Assembly: GCA_023091665.1 (NCBI GenBank)
Contig: JALJCQ010000028.1
Coordinates: 310,001 to 374,000 of the forward strand
DNA length: 64,000 nucleotides
Source of the DNA: Pythium myriotylum
Taxonomy: Eukaryota; Oomycota; Peronosporomycetes; Pythiales; Pythiaceae
Direction: 5' to 3'
Part shown: positions 30,092-40,126 of the stretch, piece after piece
How the letters are laid out: each line of letters starts with the position of its first letter
How positions within the stretch are numbered: the first letter of the stretch is position 1
Notes under the pieces: generated by a model
Databases searched by the model: none
What the model was told of the DNA's origin: nothing
What the model saw: only the letters and a program-made list of their open reading frames with translations
Program-made: the position numbers and the translations under genes

Positions 30092-32056
30092 TTACCGGCG
30101 GCCCGTGTGGAACTTGTAGAGGATGAACGCGAACACGAGCTGCAGCAGCACCACGTACCCACACAGAATCAACATGTTGCGAGGCGTATCCACATCCTCC
30201 ATCCCGAGTCGCTTCAGGATCGCCTGTGACATGGGCGAGTCCTCGCGACTGAAGTGCTCGTACACGAACGACTGGAACGAGTACGAGTGGAAAGCCATGT
30301 AGTACCCCCAGATCCAGTAGTCCGGGATCGAGTGCTTGGGCACCATGAAACCTTCGCACAGCATGAACATGCCGAAGAGACCAGCGCCGAGCGCGATGCC
30401 GATGATGTAGTGCGGCACGGCGGCGCCGATGACGTGCATGAGCGACTCGGCCACGACCAACGAGAGGAAGAGGTTGAGCAGGAACCATCCGAAGGCGTTG
30501 AGGTCGGCCAGCAGCACCACGAGCGCCGTCGACATGGCTGCAATCAGTAGGATGCCTGGTAGTGACGCGAGGAAGTTGGCGAGCACGTAGGAGAAGACAC
30601 TGAGCGAGGAGTTGGCTCGTTCGCGGATGAAGACAGATCGTTGTTCGATGAAGAACGGTAGTACTGCCACCGACATGAAGACCAGGAAGGCTTGGATGTA
30701 GAAGAGCAGCGGCACGATGTCTTCGTCGTGGATGTCCTTGTTGGTGGAGAGGTACATGGTTCCGACCATGAAGGAGAGCATGAAGTACATGAAGAGTCGT
30801 ACCCAGTAGATGCCGGGGTTTCGGATGTTGTTGAGCGTGTTGCGGTACATGAGCACCCAGAACTGGCGCATCGACGACGGATGTTCAACGATCACCGGGA
30901 GGCTGTCAATGACGGTGTTTCGGTCCGCGATGATCTGGCTTTGAAGGTTTGACGCGGCCGCGCTGCTCACATAGGAGCCCACGAGCTTCGGGATATCCGC
31001 GTGGCCTTCAAAGTCAGCGTTGACGAGCTCAATGAAGTACTCGGCCGGGTTCGAGTACTGCGGGCACTCAAAGCCGATGCTCGAGAAGTGGCGGAGCGCA
31101 TCACGTCTTGGACCGCAGAAGACGGTCTGTCCACCACTGAGGATCATGATGTTGGTGAACATGTCGTACACGAGCGACGACGGCTGGTGGATCGTGCAGA
31201 TCACGGTCTTCTTCTCGGCGCAGAGGTTCGAGATGAACTTCATCACGTTGTACGTGGACGACGAGTCGAGTCCCGACGTCGGTTCATCAAGCAGCAAGAT
31301 CGACGGGTTCGAGAGCAGCTCAATAGCGATCGAAAGCCGACGCTTCTGGCCTCCAGAGAGCCCCTTGCGGAAGATATCGCCGATGATCGTGTCCTGGCAG
31401 CTGCGGAGGCCCATCTCGTCGATGACAGCCTCGACACGCTCCTTGATCGTCAAATTCGTGACCGAGTTGGGCAGACTGAGCTTGGCGGCCATTCGGAGCG
31501 TCTCGACGACCGTGAACGAGCCCATGAGCGAGTCTTCCTGGGCCACGTAGCTCGTGATCGCGCGGAACTCCTTCGTCTTGCGGTGGGCGCCGTTCACTTC
31601 GATCGTGCCGTCGATCGATCCGGAGCCGACGCGGTCCGCGAGGATGTCGAGCAGCGTCGTCTTGCCCGAGCCCGAAGGCCCCATGACGGCCGTGAGCTCG
31701 CCGGGCGCACAGCGGCCCGTGACATCGCGCAGGATCTGCTTCTTGCCGCCCTTGGCCGAGACCGTGTACGAGATGTTGGACCAGCTGAAGAGACACTGGT
31801 TCTTGGTCATGCCGAGCCCTCCCGACGAGCCCGAGCCCGTGGAGGTGCCGGCTTCCAAGTCGACGTTGGGCTTGCGCTCGGTCACGCGCACGTAGGAAGC
31901 TTTGACAGTGGGCGATGGCATGTTGTCGTATGAGACCATGGCGTCCGACGGAGAATCGCGCAGTGAGTGATCCAGAGAGCCGGCGCCGCCACGACGTGGG
32001 TGAGCCCGCCAGGAACCTTGAGGCTGCCTCGCCCTCGGCTTCTTCTCCACGTGCAT
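30092..32056 (-). CDS. ABCG half-transporter (shared 3' segment, copy 3)
   Basis: 654 residues from the first ATG (MHVEKKPRARQPQGSW); the frame upstream begins at GTG. A second possible start is MVSYDNMPSPTV, about 40 codons in. Walker A GPSGSGKTTLLDILADR, QEDSLMGSF, signature LSGGQKRRLSIAIELL, Walker B LLLDEPTSGLDSSSTYN and TIHQPSS are intact. The membrane domain is encoded by the 764-bp shared segment with a single base change at 30635, which is silent or nearly so. The bases around the stop codon (TTACCGGCGG on +) match copy 1 but not copy 2. It is the last gene of the cluster, followed by 1.2 kb without genes. Confidence 0.92.
   Translation of the reverse strand: MHVEKKPRARQPQGSWRAHPRRGGAGSLDHSLRDSPSDAMVSYDNMPSPTVKASYVRVTERKPNVDLEAGTSTGSGSSGGLGMTKNQCLFSWSNISYTVSAKGGKKQILRDVTGRCAPGELTAVMGPSGSGKTTLLDILADRVGSGSIDGTIEVNGAHRKTKEFRAITSYVAQEDSLMGSFTVVETLRMAAKLSLPNSVTNLTIKERVEAVIDEMGLRSCQDTIIGDIFRKGLSGGQKRRLSIAIELLSNPSILLLDEPTSGLDSSSTYNVMKFISNLCAEKKTVICTIHQPSSLVYDMFTNIMILSGGQTVFCGPRRDALRHFSSIGFECPQYSNPAEYFIELVNADFEGHADIPKLVGSYVSSAAASNLQSQIIADRNTVIDSLPVIVEHPSSMRQFWVLMYRNTLNNIRNPGIYWVRLFMYFMLSFMVGTMYLSTNKDIHDEDIVPLLFYIQAFLVFMSVAVLPFFIEQRSVFIRERANSSLSVFSYVLANFLASLPGILLIAAMSTALVVLLADLNAFGWFLLNLFLSLVVAESLMHVIGAAVPHYIIGIALGAGLFGMFMLCEGFMVPKHSIPDYWIWGYYMAFHSYSFQSFVYEHFSREDSPMSQAILKRLGMEDVDTPRNMLILCGYVVLLQLVFAFILYKFHTGRR
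30102..30865 (-). repeat. Homogenised 764-bp segment, copy 3
   Basis: Equal to copies 1 and 2 except for A at 30635 where the others have G, the only difference I noticed. Confidence 0.85.
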
Positions 32057-33213
32057 GAAGGGAGCAAAGGGGGATTCCTCGATGGACCAGCTGCCAGACA
32101 CGAGAGTGGTACTCGACTTGCCCCTGACCGTGTCAGGCAGCTTTCAAAACTTGGCTATTTCAGTGGATAAGGGGCTTTCGAATGGGAGGAGACTGAGAGA
32201 ACGTGATCTGGCAGCACACCTCAACTCATCAACGCCACGACAGTCGACCAGAGACGAGCCGCTCGAATTGAGGTCTTGGTTGCAGGAAGGGGCCGTGGGA
32301 CAGACGAGCCATTCCCGCCGCTGGATGTGCTGGTTTGGGCTTGGTTTTTTTTGGGACAAGGTTGTCGTCTCTCCGACTCTCGGCAAAAGTCGCGGGCACT
32401 GTGGCCACGCGGGCTCGGGCGAAAGGATCGGTTTGAGCAGGATGATCAGACCCCCCGCTGTCTCCAGACTACACTTGATCACTCGGCCAGAGACAAAACC
32501 AAAAAAATAAAACAGCCCGATTGACATAGAGATTCCGCCTCTGCAGACACCACCACGGCGTCCAGGCTTTTCCGTCCGTTTGGCAGGTGGAACTTTTCAG
32601 TTGGGAGAGTTCCAGCAGGTCACAGGAATCACACAGACACCTGCCACCCAGAAGAAAAAAAAAAAGTGTACCCAGCAGAGTGTCCAGAACAGCTCCAGAG
32701 TGGCATCGCGCGCAGGTCAGGCACGTTGAATTTTCGCTTCTCCACCCACGGAAAACCGCCCGAGAGATTCCAGATCTCACCGGAGAAATCCGCCAGGAAA
32801 TCGAGAGAGATACACACCAAAGTCTTCCGAAAAGTGTGGATAATATCCGGAAAATGCGCGATATTTCCATCCTCCCGTACGGTCCTTTCTCTGACTGGAC
32901 GAGTACACTGTGGCCATGAGGCATACTGGTGCCAAGTCAAAAAAGGGCAGGCCTGCATTTGCATGGGCGCAGCCACCCGCGAGGCCGGCTCGGTCTCGCG
33001 CTGCTGCCTGCGGCGAATCGCGATCACGAGATTTGCCCTGCAGAATTTGTGACCCGCCGGCGCGCACGGGCCTCCTCTCGAGAGGCTGGTGCGGCCGGCA
33101 CCTCCTCTCATCACGTCGTCTTCTCTTCCACGGATGGTCATCATTGCGAGATCAGTGAATCGCTCTTCTTTCGGTGGAAAATAATACCGGTACCTGGTAT
33201 CTGGGGTGCCCCG
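32057..33213. other. Intergenic, no gene seen
   Basis: Upstream region of the last ABC gene. Short A runs occur (about 32655-32666). Open frames here have no protein-like pattern. Confidence 0.4.
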
Positions 33214-33880
33214 CTACGCCGAGTTGAAGCTCGTGAGCAGCATCTCGAGCCGCGAGAGGATCTGCTCGTTCGCGCAGGCGATGTGCTCGGCGCGGAACGG
33301 GAACCGCAGCGTCGCGGCGCCGCCGAACACGCGCACGAGCGGACGATCCGGGTCAGCGGCGGTGATGGCGTGCGGGATCAAGTGCTGCGACGTGTGCAGT
33401 GACATCATAGCAGTCAGCACCTTGCTTTTTCCCGCCGGCGGATGGACGCTGGCGTACGTAGGCGGCACTCAACGAAGTAGAGCACGTACGTACGGGCCAT
33501 ACCTGATCGAGAAACGCGGACAACTGTTGCGTGAGTTGCTGGGCGTCGTGCTCGGATGACGTCTGCTCGCGCGTGTCTGGTTCGCGCATCGCGTCGACGC
33601 GGAGGCGAGTCAGCGAGAGCGAATCGTCGGCGTCGTCGGCGTCGCCGTCGTCGAGCTCGAGACGCTTGATCGCGTGGCCCAGCACGATTTGCACCTGGGT
33701 GGTCTCCGTGGTGTCGGTGGACGCGCGATGAAGCAATGCGACGTCGCCACTCTCCGGGTCGATGGCGTAGAGCACGCCGCCTGCGAAAGTGTCGTCTCGA
33801 GAGAGAACCACGCGCACGCTGCGCCCGACGAGCGCGTGGTGCGTCGCGAAGAACGACCGCGTGGATGCCATGGTGATCAT
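33214..33880 (-). CDS. Gemin6-like Sm-fold protein, two exons
   Basis: Exon 1 (33503-33880) and exon 2 (33214-33420) are joined across an 82-nt phase-0 intron (33421-33502) with GTATGG at the donor and CAAG at the acceptor. The product is about 194 residues from MITM, or 191 from the better-placed MASTRSF start. The N-terminus (VGRSVRVVLS...GGVLYAIDPESGDVALL) and VLGHAIKRLE match the Sm-like core of Gemin6. The C-terminus (FRAEHIACANEQILSRLEML) matches the family's second domain, with its N-E-x-I-L-S-R signature. Gemin6 is part of the SMN complex that loads Sm proteins onto spliceosomal snRNAs. The identification is from remembered family pattern. It is divergently arranged with the START gene, 343 nt apart. 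Confidence 0.6.
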
Positions 33881-34223
33881 TGTTGATCGAGATCGAAAAT
33901 TGATAATGAGCTCCTCGTTATCAATTGCAAGAGTTGGACTCGTATCTGAGGATCTGATTCGTTTGCTTGTTTCATACGAAGTAAATCTGAGTCGAAAGCA
34001 CCTCCGCCGACCAGATCGCGGGGTATTACTACCGAGACGTCCTGGATGATCTTGATGAGCACCTGGAGAGTGCCTGGCGCTCCAGCTGATGAGGAAGTAC
34101 CTGGTCCAGCTTCTCGACCAGGTGAAGCGAATGAATTCGAAGTCGGGTCGACGATTTAGCTATTCGCAGGTGTGCCCATTCCCCAACAGGTTCCCTTCGA
34201 AACCCCCAGGAATCGCCGACACG
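33881..34223. other. Divergent promoter region
   Basis: 343 nt between the Gemin6-like gene (-) and the START gene (+). An in-frame ATG at 34089 would extend the START protein by 45 residues, but the paralogs start at the equivalent of 34224. Confidence 0.4.
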
Positions 34224-35435
34224 ATGCCAGCGGCTTCATACACGAGCCCCTTCCCGAAACTCGAACTCTCTCTTGAAGAGAAAGAGAACTTGTACAATAC
34301 TGCGAATGCTCTTATCGACGAGGCCCAGGCCATGTATGAGAATTACTGGAGGACCGCTAAGAGCCGTATTGACGACGCGCTATGGGAGACCCTCAAAGAA
34401 CGCGAAAGTGTCAAGGTGTTCCGTGACAGACGATCAGGCGGAGGCACTGGAAACAAGAACATGCACTTGCTGGTCACGACGGGCACGGTGCCTGGAACCC
34501 TCCACGACGCCATGTACGGCGTTCTCAACCACACGACCGAGGTTATGCGCATCAAGACGTCGTACGTAAAGGACACGCTGCTCGACATGGCAGTGCTCGA
34601 CACCATCCAGCAGCCAACCCCAGACGATCCATTTCAGTCGATGACTGTTCGCTGGTTTGTCAAGGCCGTGCCGCTCCACGTCCGTGCCGCCGTCTCGAAA
34701 CACCAGGACCTCGTGTATCTCGAAGCCACTGGTATGCGGAGACTACGCAATGGCGCGAACGTCGGATTCCATCTCATGCACTCGATTGCGTTCGAGAAGA
34801 CGCCACGCCTGCCGAGCTTTGAGCGCTTCAACATGTCATTGTGTGCACTGTACAACCAGGCGTCGCCAACGACCGTGCAGACTTTCATGACTTCGTACTT
34901 TGAGATCAAAGAATCGTTCGCGGTGTCGATGGTGCTGCGTTCGACGGCTGAGGCGCTCATCTCAGTGGGAAAAGTCATTGACTGTGGTTTGCTGAAGAAA
35001 CTCGCGTATCTTGTGCAGAACAAGCCATCGTTTGTTACGCCCGACATCAATGGACATCACAACGAGAGCTGTTCCGTCTGCCTCTCGACCGCTCGATCAG
35101 CACGTAAGGGGGTCAAGTCGCAGTGCTCAGTGTGCTGCCGAAACACCTGTAGCAACTGCCGAGTGAAGCGCGAGCTCAGCCTCTTCGCGCCCGACCGGCA
35201 ACTTGTCAAGCACTCGATGCGGTTCTGTGTCTCGTGTATGACTTCGGCCAAGAGCCTCGACGCCGCCGGTGTCGCCATGGAGGAAGCTCTCGGGAGTCAA
35301 AGCACAGGCAGTCATACGAAGATTCAGAATCCGTACACGTTGAGCACATCGTCGACATATTCCAAGCACTCGGATTCGGGCAGGGAGCCCCTCTCCTCGG
35401 TCTCATCACTTTCGAGCTTGAGTTTTTCTGGCTAA
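34224..35435 (+). CDS. START-like lipid-transfer protein with C-terminal zinc finger
   Basis: 403 residues from MPAASYTSPFPKLELS. This start matches the paralogs (MAPPTYASPFPKLELT), although the frame is open further upstream. Residues about 15-60 form a helix (EEKENLYNTANALIDEAQAM). Residues about 60-270 look like a START-type lipid-binding domain, with GTVPGTLHDAMYGVLNH and IKTSYVKDTLLDMAVLDTI. A FYVE-like finger follows (about 275-345) with CSVC, CSVC, CSNC and CVSC pairs but without the basic RRHHCR of a true FYVE domain. A Ser-rich tail ends the protein. Such proteins are a large family in oomycetes and are thought to move or sense membrane lipids. It is the more distant of three paralogs in the window. 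Confidence 0.82.
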   Translation: MPAASYTSPFPKLELSLEEKENLYNTANALIDEAQAMYENYWRTAKSRIDDALWETLKERESVKVFRDRRSGGGTGNKNMHLLVTTGTVPGTLHDAMYGVLNHTTEVMRIKTSYVKDTLLDMAVLDTIQQPTPDDPFQSMTVRWFVKAVPLHVRAAVSKHQDLVYLEATGMRRLRNGANVGFHLMHSIAFEKTPRLPSFERFNMSLCALYNQASPTTVQTFMTSYFEIKESFAVSMVLRSTAEALISVGKVIDCGLLKKLAYLVQNKPSFVTPDINGHHNESCSVCLSTARSARKGVKSQCSVCCRNTCSNCRVKRELSLFAPDRQLVKHSMRFCVSCMTSAKSLDAAGVAMEEALGSQSTGSHTKIQNPYTLSTSSTYSKHSDSGREPLSSVSSLSSLSFSG

Positions 35436-36618
35436 GTGCTCAGCTATTCATCTGCCTCTACATTTTTCAAGAAGGCTTTGTTGTGCACGAGTGATGTCAA
35501 GGAATTTGTTTGTGTGTTTAGCTTGTCGCTGAAGACGCCTTGTTTTTGCAGTCCTTTGCTGCACATTTGATGCATGAAGACAAACTCGATCCACGATGCG
35601 CTCATCCAATCTCATATCTCTGACTTGAGTTGGACGAGACGGTGCAATCAAGAGTTTTCTCATGAGTTGGGTGCTTCTAGTCGAAGGAGCAACTGTTTGA
35701 TCTCCAGAGAGCACATTGCCCTGTGTTGTCCATGACGCACTCTTCTGACATGTGATCTGTTTTCTTCGATCTTTTCGCTGTCCTCCTTCGTGGAGAAGCC
35801 ACGTTCATACGGTTTGCGCTAAGAGCCAACCATCCTCCTCGACAGATGACGTTGACAACGTGGCATCGTCTTTCTGGCAAGTCTCACATTCGCCCTTCGC
35901 CTCAAGATCAACGGTGTGGAATAATATGAGTGGCTTGCATGCGTGTCGCGTTTTGCCCACAGTGTAACCATCCTCGAAAGCTTGTGATCGCGTGGCGAAA
36001 AATTACTGACTCCCACGAACTGAACCGCAAGACACAAGAATCTGGTAGTGCTTACAACATCTTCTCAGCGTTACAGAATGCGATACAATTTCTGGATCCG
36101 GTGCTGCTTACACCTGCCTTGCGTGCGAGGGCCATTCCGCACCTGCATTGCTGAGGTCTCGGTTGATGCCTCAGCATGAAGCACATTTCCTCGTCACGTC
36201 GCCACTGAGACGAAGCTTCACATTCCTATTTTCATGGCTCTGTGAGAAACTTTAACCTAGAATAAATTTTGTCAGCAGACGTCTATATGCCAGTAACAGA
36301 ACTCTCACATTGCATTGAACTGTATATTTTGTAGACTGTTACGAGAACCCAGTGCGAGCTGATCTCGTTCGACCATGTGGATGTCGTGCGTCACTCCAGC
36401 AGGACAGAACCAGACGCCAGGCTCAACCTGTGACTTGAGCAGCCACAAGTTTCTGGTACCCCAGTTTGCGGGTCAGGACTCGATGACGTGCTCAAAAAAG
36501 AGCATCTAGCGAGGGGTGCAGGATGAGGTCGATATAAGCATCACTGAGGACGCAAGCACCAGACTCATTCGCGAATTTCAACGGTCGGAAGACGCCTTGA
36601 TCACTACTACCTACAGCC
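35436..36618. other. Intergenic, upstream part duplicated at 62.2 kb
   Basis: No gene was recognised in the first 700 nt. From about 36120 the sequence is homologous to the region at 62218, at first with many differences, then nearly identical from 36317. This places the left edge of an old gene duplication at about 36120. Confidence 0.5.
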
Positions 36619-37751
36619 ATGGCGCCACCAACATATGCGAGCCCATTCCCGAAGCTTGAGCTCACGGTCGAAGAGAAGGAGAACCTTTATAACACAGCGA
36701 ACGCGCTCATCGATGAGGCCCAGGCCATGTATGAGAGCTACTTGTGGGAGTTCAAGAGCAGCATTGACGACGGACGATGGGACATCATGAAAGAGCGAGA
36801 TGAAATGAAGGTCTTTCGCGATCGCCGCCCTGGTGCCGGGACGGGCAACAAGGATATGCACCTGTTGCTCACGACTGGAATGGTACCCGGCACGCTCAAC
36901 GACGCGTTGTACGGCATCCTTAACCACTCAACGGACGACATCCGCATCAAAACCTCGTACGTCAAAGATACGCTGACCGATATGGCTGTTCTGGAGACCA
37001 TCCAAGAACCGACAGTTGAGGAGCCGTTTCAATCCCTCACAGTGCGATGGTTCGTGAAGGGCGTGCCTCTCCACGTGCGTGCGATTTCAAAGCACCAGGA
37101 CTACGTCAACTTACAGGCGACAGGCACGAGAAGGCTGCGGAATGGGGAACTGATCGGCTTCCACCTTCTCCACTCGGTCAGCTTCGACAAGACACCACCG
37201 CTCCCCAACTACGAGCGCATCAATTTATCGCTTTGTGGTCTCTACCGACAGGCAACACCGACCAAAGTCCAGGCGTTCATGACTTCGTACTTTGAGATCA
37301 AAGAGTCGTTTGTCGTGCCCATGGTGCTCAAGTCTCTGGCCGAGGCCGTGATCGCGAAGGGCAAAGTCATCGAATGCGGTCAGCACAAAAAGCTCGCGTA
37401 TCTCGTGCGCAACAAGGACTCGTTTGTTGTCCATGACACGAATGGCCACGACGGAGACAGCTGCTACGTCTGTGGTTCCATCTCGCGGTCCTCTCGTCGT
37501 GGCGTAAAGTCGCAGTGCTCCATCTGCAGCAAGAACACGTGCGGTCGCTGTCGCATCAAGCGCGAGCTCAGCTTCTTTGCGCCTGACCGCCAACTGATGC
37601 GTTACAAAATGCGATTCTGCGTGCCGTGTATCAAGACCGCCGAACGACTCGACGGAGCGGTTGTCGCAAGAAGCGAAGTGGCTGAAAATTTGGCCGGCGA
37701 ATCGAAGAAGATGCGAGCTCATGAGAGCAACATGTACGGCGCTGCGATCGG
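36317..37751 (+). repeat. Near-identical 1,435-bp tract, copy 1
   Basis: Partner at 62419-63853. I counted six base differences over the tract, whereas the homologous sequence just outside both ends differs at many positions. The tract covers the leader and almost the whole coding region of the START/FYVE-like gene. Confidence 0.8.
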
Positions 37752-37836
37752 CGATTCGTTCAGCTCCAAGAGCTCGTCTACGAGTCGTGATCCTATGTCT
37801 TCTGTTTCGACAATGTCCGAGCTGCCGATGTGGTAA
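36619..37836 (+). CDS. START-like protein with FYVE-like finger (copy 1)
   Basis: 405 residues beginning MAPPTYASPFPKLELTVEEK. A START-type domain covers about residues 60-270 (GMVPGTLNDALYGILNH, YFEIKESFVVPMVLKS). The finger at about 275-345 has CYVC, CSIC, CGRC and CVPC pairs, again without the FYVE basic motif. It differs from the copy at 62721 by one residue through most of its length (Ala or Thr in KLxYLVRN), then diverges in the last 25 residues (MSELPMW here, ISEFSMP there). It is about 75% alike to the gene at 34224, so the two neighbours are an older tandem pair. Probably a cytosolic lipid-transfer or membrane-binding protein. Confidence 0.85.
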   Translation: MAPPTYASPFPKLELTVEEKENLYNTANALIDEAQAMYESYLWEFKSSIDDGRWDIMKERDEMKVFRDRRPGAGTGNKDMHLLLTTGMVPGTLNDALYGILNHSTDDIRIKTSYVKDTLTDMAVLETIQEPTVEEPFQSLTVRWFVKGVPLHVRAISKHQDYVNLQATGTRRLRNGELIGFHLLHSVSFDKTPPLPNYERINLSLCGLYRQATPTKVQAFMTSYFEIKESFVVPMVLKSLAEAVIAKGKVIECGQHKKLAYLVRNKDSFVVHDTNGHDGDSCYVCGSISRSSRRGVKSQCSICSKNTCGRCRIKRELSFFAPDRQLMRYKMRFCVPCIKTAERLDGAVVARSEVAENLAGESKKMRAHESNMYGAAIGDSFSSKSSSTSRDPMSSVSTMSELPMW

Positions 37837-38393
37837 CGTAGTGAAGATATAGTAAGACAATTTTGGTGTCGAGGACCAGATGAAGTCCGTTTATTCACGT
37901 TCATCCACAGATAAATATAATTGGGTAACTCACTTTTGCTGGCTCTTTGTTTCGATGGGCAGCGTTTTGGAAGAAGGAAGAACAATGTTATCGTGTCTTC
38001 ATGAATCTCGCATATAGCCATTGCCTGGCGGCTGAACGAGAAAAAGTCTTCGGGCCAATTTGGACTCTCGGACTTGTTGAGAGAGCGTCAATTCTCAACC
38101 GGACAGTTGGGTCGTTGCACAAAAGACCGTGACTTGACGGAACAAGCAGTAGCGAGCCACGATCAGTTGTATGAGGTGTCCTCGTGGATGGGGCAGAGCC
38201 GTCGCCGTACGACGCGGTGTCTGGTTTCCTTCCACATGGCTCTCGTGTAGGGCACTTCGTGGCCGCCGACGAGCAGCGAGGTCGCGAATGGGACGCGGTA
38301 CATAAGCACGCTATGTTTTTTATACTTCCTCACTCCAGGAATAATTGCTAGGTTTCGGGCCAGAGCGTCGGATGAAAGGCTACAGGCTTGCAT
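37837..38393. other. Intergenic with a short coding remnant on -
   Basis: On the - strand a frame ending at 38163 has a protein-like tail (MYRVPFATSLLVGGHEVPYT, about 38300-38240) with no family I recognise. It may be the end of a gene broken by the adjoining transposons. Confidence 0.3.
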
Positions 38394-38558
38394 CACCTTT
38401 TCCTGATCGTGGACGGACAGTCTTGCATTCAAAACAAAATTTTGAGGTTTTAGCGGACGGGAGCCCACCTAAGAAGGTTTTATTCAAAGCCGGACAGTTT
38501 GCCGGTCAAAACCGGACAGAGTCGTACTTAGCTGGACAGGAGAGATGGCTTCATTGTA

Positions 38559-40126
38559 CACTCTGGGCCAAAAAAATACGTACGGCCATAAATCGGGGTG
38601 TATCTCCGCTTCTACGGGGAGTTCGTGGACGATTCTTTACTATGTGGTGTGTTTTTTTAAGTTTTATAAAGGGTTGGTGACGCGGAGTCGATATTCTCAG
38701 TCCTTCGATGGGCTCTCATAGTCAAAACCTGTTTTGGGGTGGTGCCAAAATGATATGCACAAAAATGTATATTTTATTCAAGTATATAAGAGTGATGGTC
38801 GGTACACGTGGATGGTTCTCGAAAACCCCAACTCGTGTGGCCGCTTTGGAGGCGCGCTATGCGCTTCATTTGCCGATGGGAAGAGGACCAGCGCTCACCG
38901 AGCGAGAACGAGGGCGTATCCTTGGTCTCCACGAGGCCGAGGTGTCGATCTCTGAGATCGCGCGATGTGTTGGTCGCACGAAGGATGCGGTCTGGCGCGT
39001 GATCCAGAGGGTCGCTGCCGAGCCGTCCGAGTCGCCACCAAAGCCTCGGGGACGGCCGCCAAAGCTGACAGACCGTCAGGTTCGTCGCATTGTCCGCCTT
39101 GCTATAACTGGTGACTATACTGCCCGTCAGATTAAGGCCAAAGTGGGCACAGAAGTCTCTCTTCGAACCTTGAAGCGCGTCCTCGCGCGCCTCGACCATC
39201 TCGTGTATCAAAAAATGGACCGCACGCTCAACTTGACGCCTCAGCACAAGGCGGCGCGACGCGCTTGGGCCAAAAAACACGTCGTCATCGCCTGGGAAGG
39301 CGTGGTCTTCTCCGACGAGACGAAGTTTAATCTGAACGGGCCAGACGGGTTCAAGTTTTACTGGCGCGATTTGCGCAAGCCGCCGAAGCGGTATGTGAAT
39401 CGGCAGGCGGGAGGCGGCTCTGTGATGGTCTGGGGGTGTTTCAGCTCGAAGGGAAAGGGGGAGATTGCGTTTCTTGTCGGCAAGCAGAAGTCGAGCGACT
39501 ACGTCTACACGCTGTCTGAGCACCTGCTGCCCTTTGCTCACCTCCACTACGGCACCGATTTCCTGTTCCTACAGGACAACGCAAGTATCCACACGTCACA
39601 CGAGACCAGGGCGTTCATGGAAGAGTACGACATCGCGCTGCTCGACTGGCCAGCGAGGTCTCCGGATCTCAACCCGATCGAGAACCTGTGGTCTATTCTC
39701 GCGAGGAAAGTGTACGACGACGGCAAGCGCCAGTTTGAGACCGTCGACGAGCTCAAGAACGCGATTCGGGTTGCCTGGGACGAGATCGGCCAGACAACAT
39801 TGAACAACCTGGTCGCTTCGATGCCGAGCCGCTGCATGGAGGTCCTCGATCAGCGCGGTGACAAGATCCCATATTGATTTACGTGACCATCACTCTTATA
39901 TACTTGAATAAAATATACATTTTTGTGCATATCATTTTGGCACCACCCCAAAACAGGTTTTGACTATGAGAGCCCATCGAAGGACTGAGAATATCGACTC
40001 CGCGTCACCAACCCTTTATAAAACTTAAAAAAACACACCACATAGTAAAGAATCGTCCACGAACTCCCCGTAGAAGCGGAGATACACCCCGATTTATGGC
40101 CGTACGTATTTTTTTGGCCCGGAGTG
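38559..40126 (+). mobile_element. Tc1/mariner transposon with long terminal inverted repeats
   Basis: 1,568 bp flanked by TA on both sides (38557-38558 and 40127-40128), the usual mariner target duplication. Terminal inverted repeats cover 38559-38800 and 39884-40126, about 242 bp each, beginning CACTCTGGGCC and CACTCCGGGCC. They are almost identical over their full length. One intact transposase gene lies between them. Near-perfect repeats and an open transposase argue for recent insertion. Confidence 0.9.
38876..39877 (+). CDS. Tc1-type transposase (DD34E)
   Basis: 333 residues from MGRGPALTERERG; an in-frame ATG at 38708 lies within the terminal repeat and is less likely to be used. The N-terminus has paired helix-turn-helix segments (EVSISEIARCVGRTKDAVWR; DRQVRRIVRLAITGDYTARQ) for binding the element ends, with a GRPPKL hinge typical of AT-hook-like linkers. 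The catalytic triad is complete: Asp in FSDETKFNL, Asp in FLQDNASIH and Glu in PDLNPIENLW, with 34 residues between the last two. It cuts and joins the element at TA sites in the nucleus. The frame has no stop or shift, so the enzyme may be functional. Confidence 0.92.
   Translation: MGRGPALTERERGRILGLHEAEVSISEIARCVGRTKDAVWRVIQRVAAEPSESPPKPRGRPPKLTDRQVRRIVRLAITGDYTARQIKAKVGTEVSLRTLKRVLARLDHLVYQKMDRTLNLTPQHKAARRAWAKKHVVIAWEGVVFSDETKFNLNGPDGFKFYWRDLRKPPKRYVNRQAGGGSVMVWGCFSSKGKGEIAFLVGKQKSSDYVYTLSEHLLPFAHLHYGTDFLFLQDNASIHTSHETRAFMEEYDIALLDWPARSPDLNPIENLWSILARKVYDDGKRQFETVDELKNAIRVAWDEIGQTTLNNLVASMPSRCMEVLDQRGDKIPY

Noticed and set aside
38774..39547. A 257-codon - strand frame opposite the transposase
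   Set aside because: Shadow of a well-conserved transposase gene.
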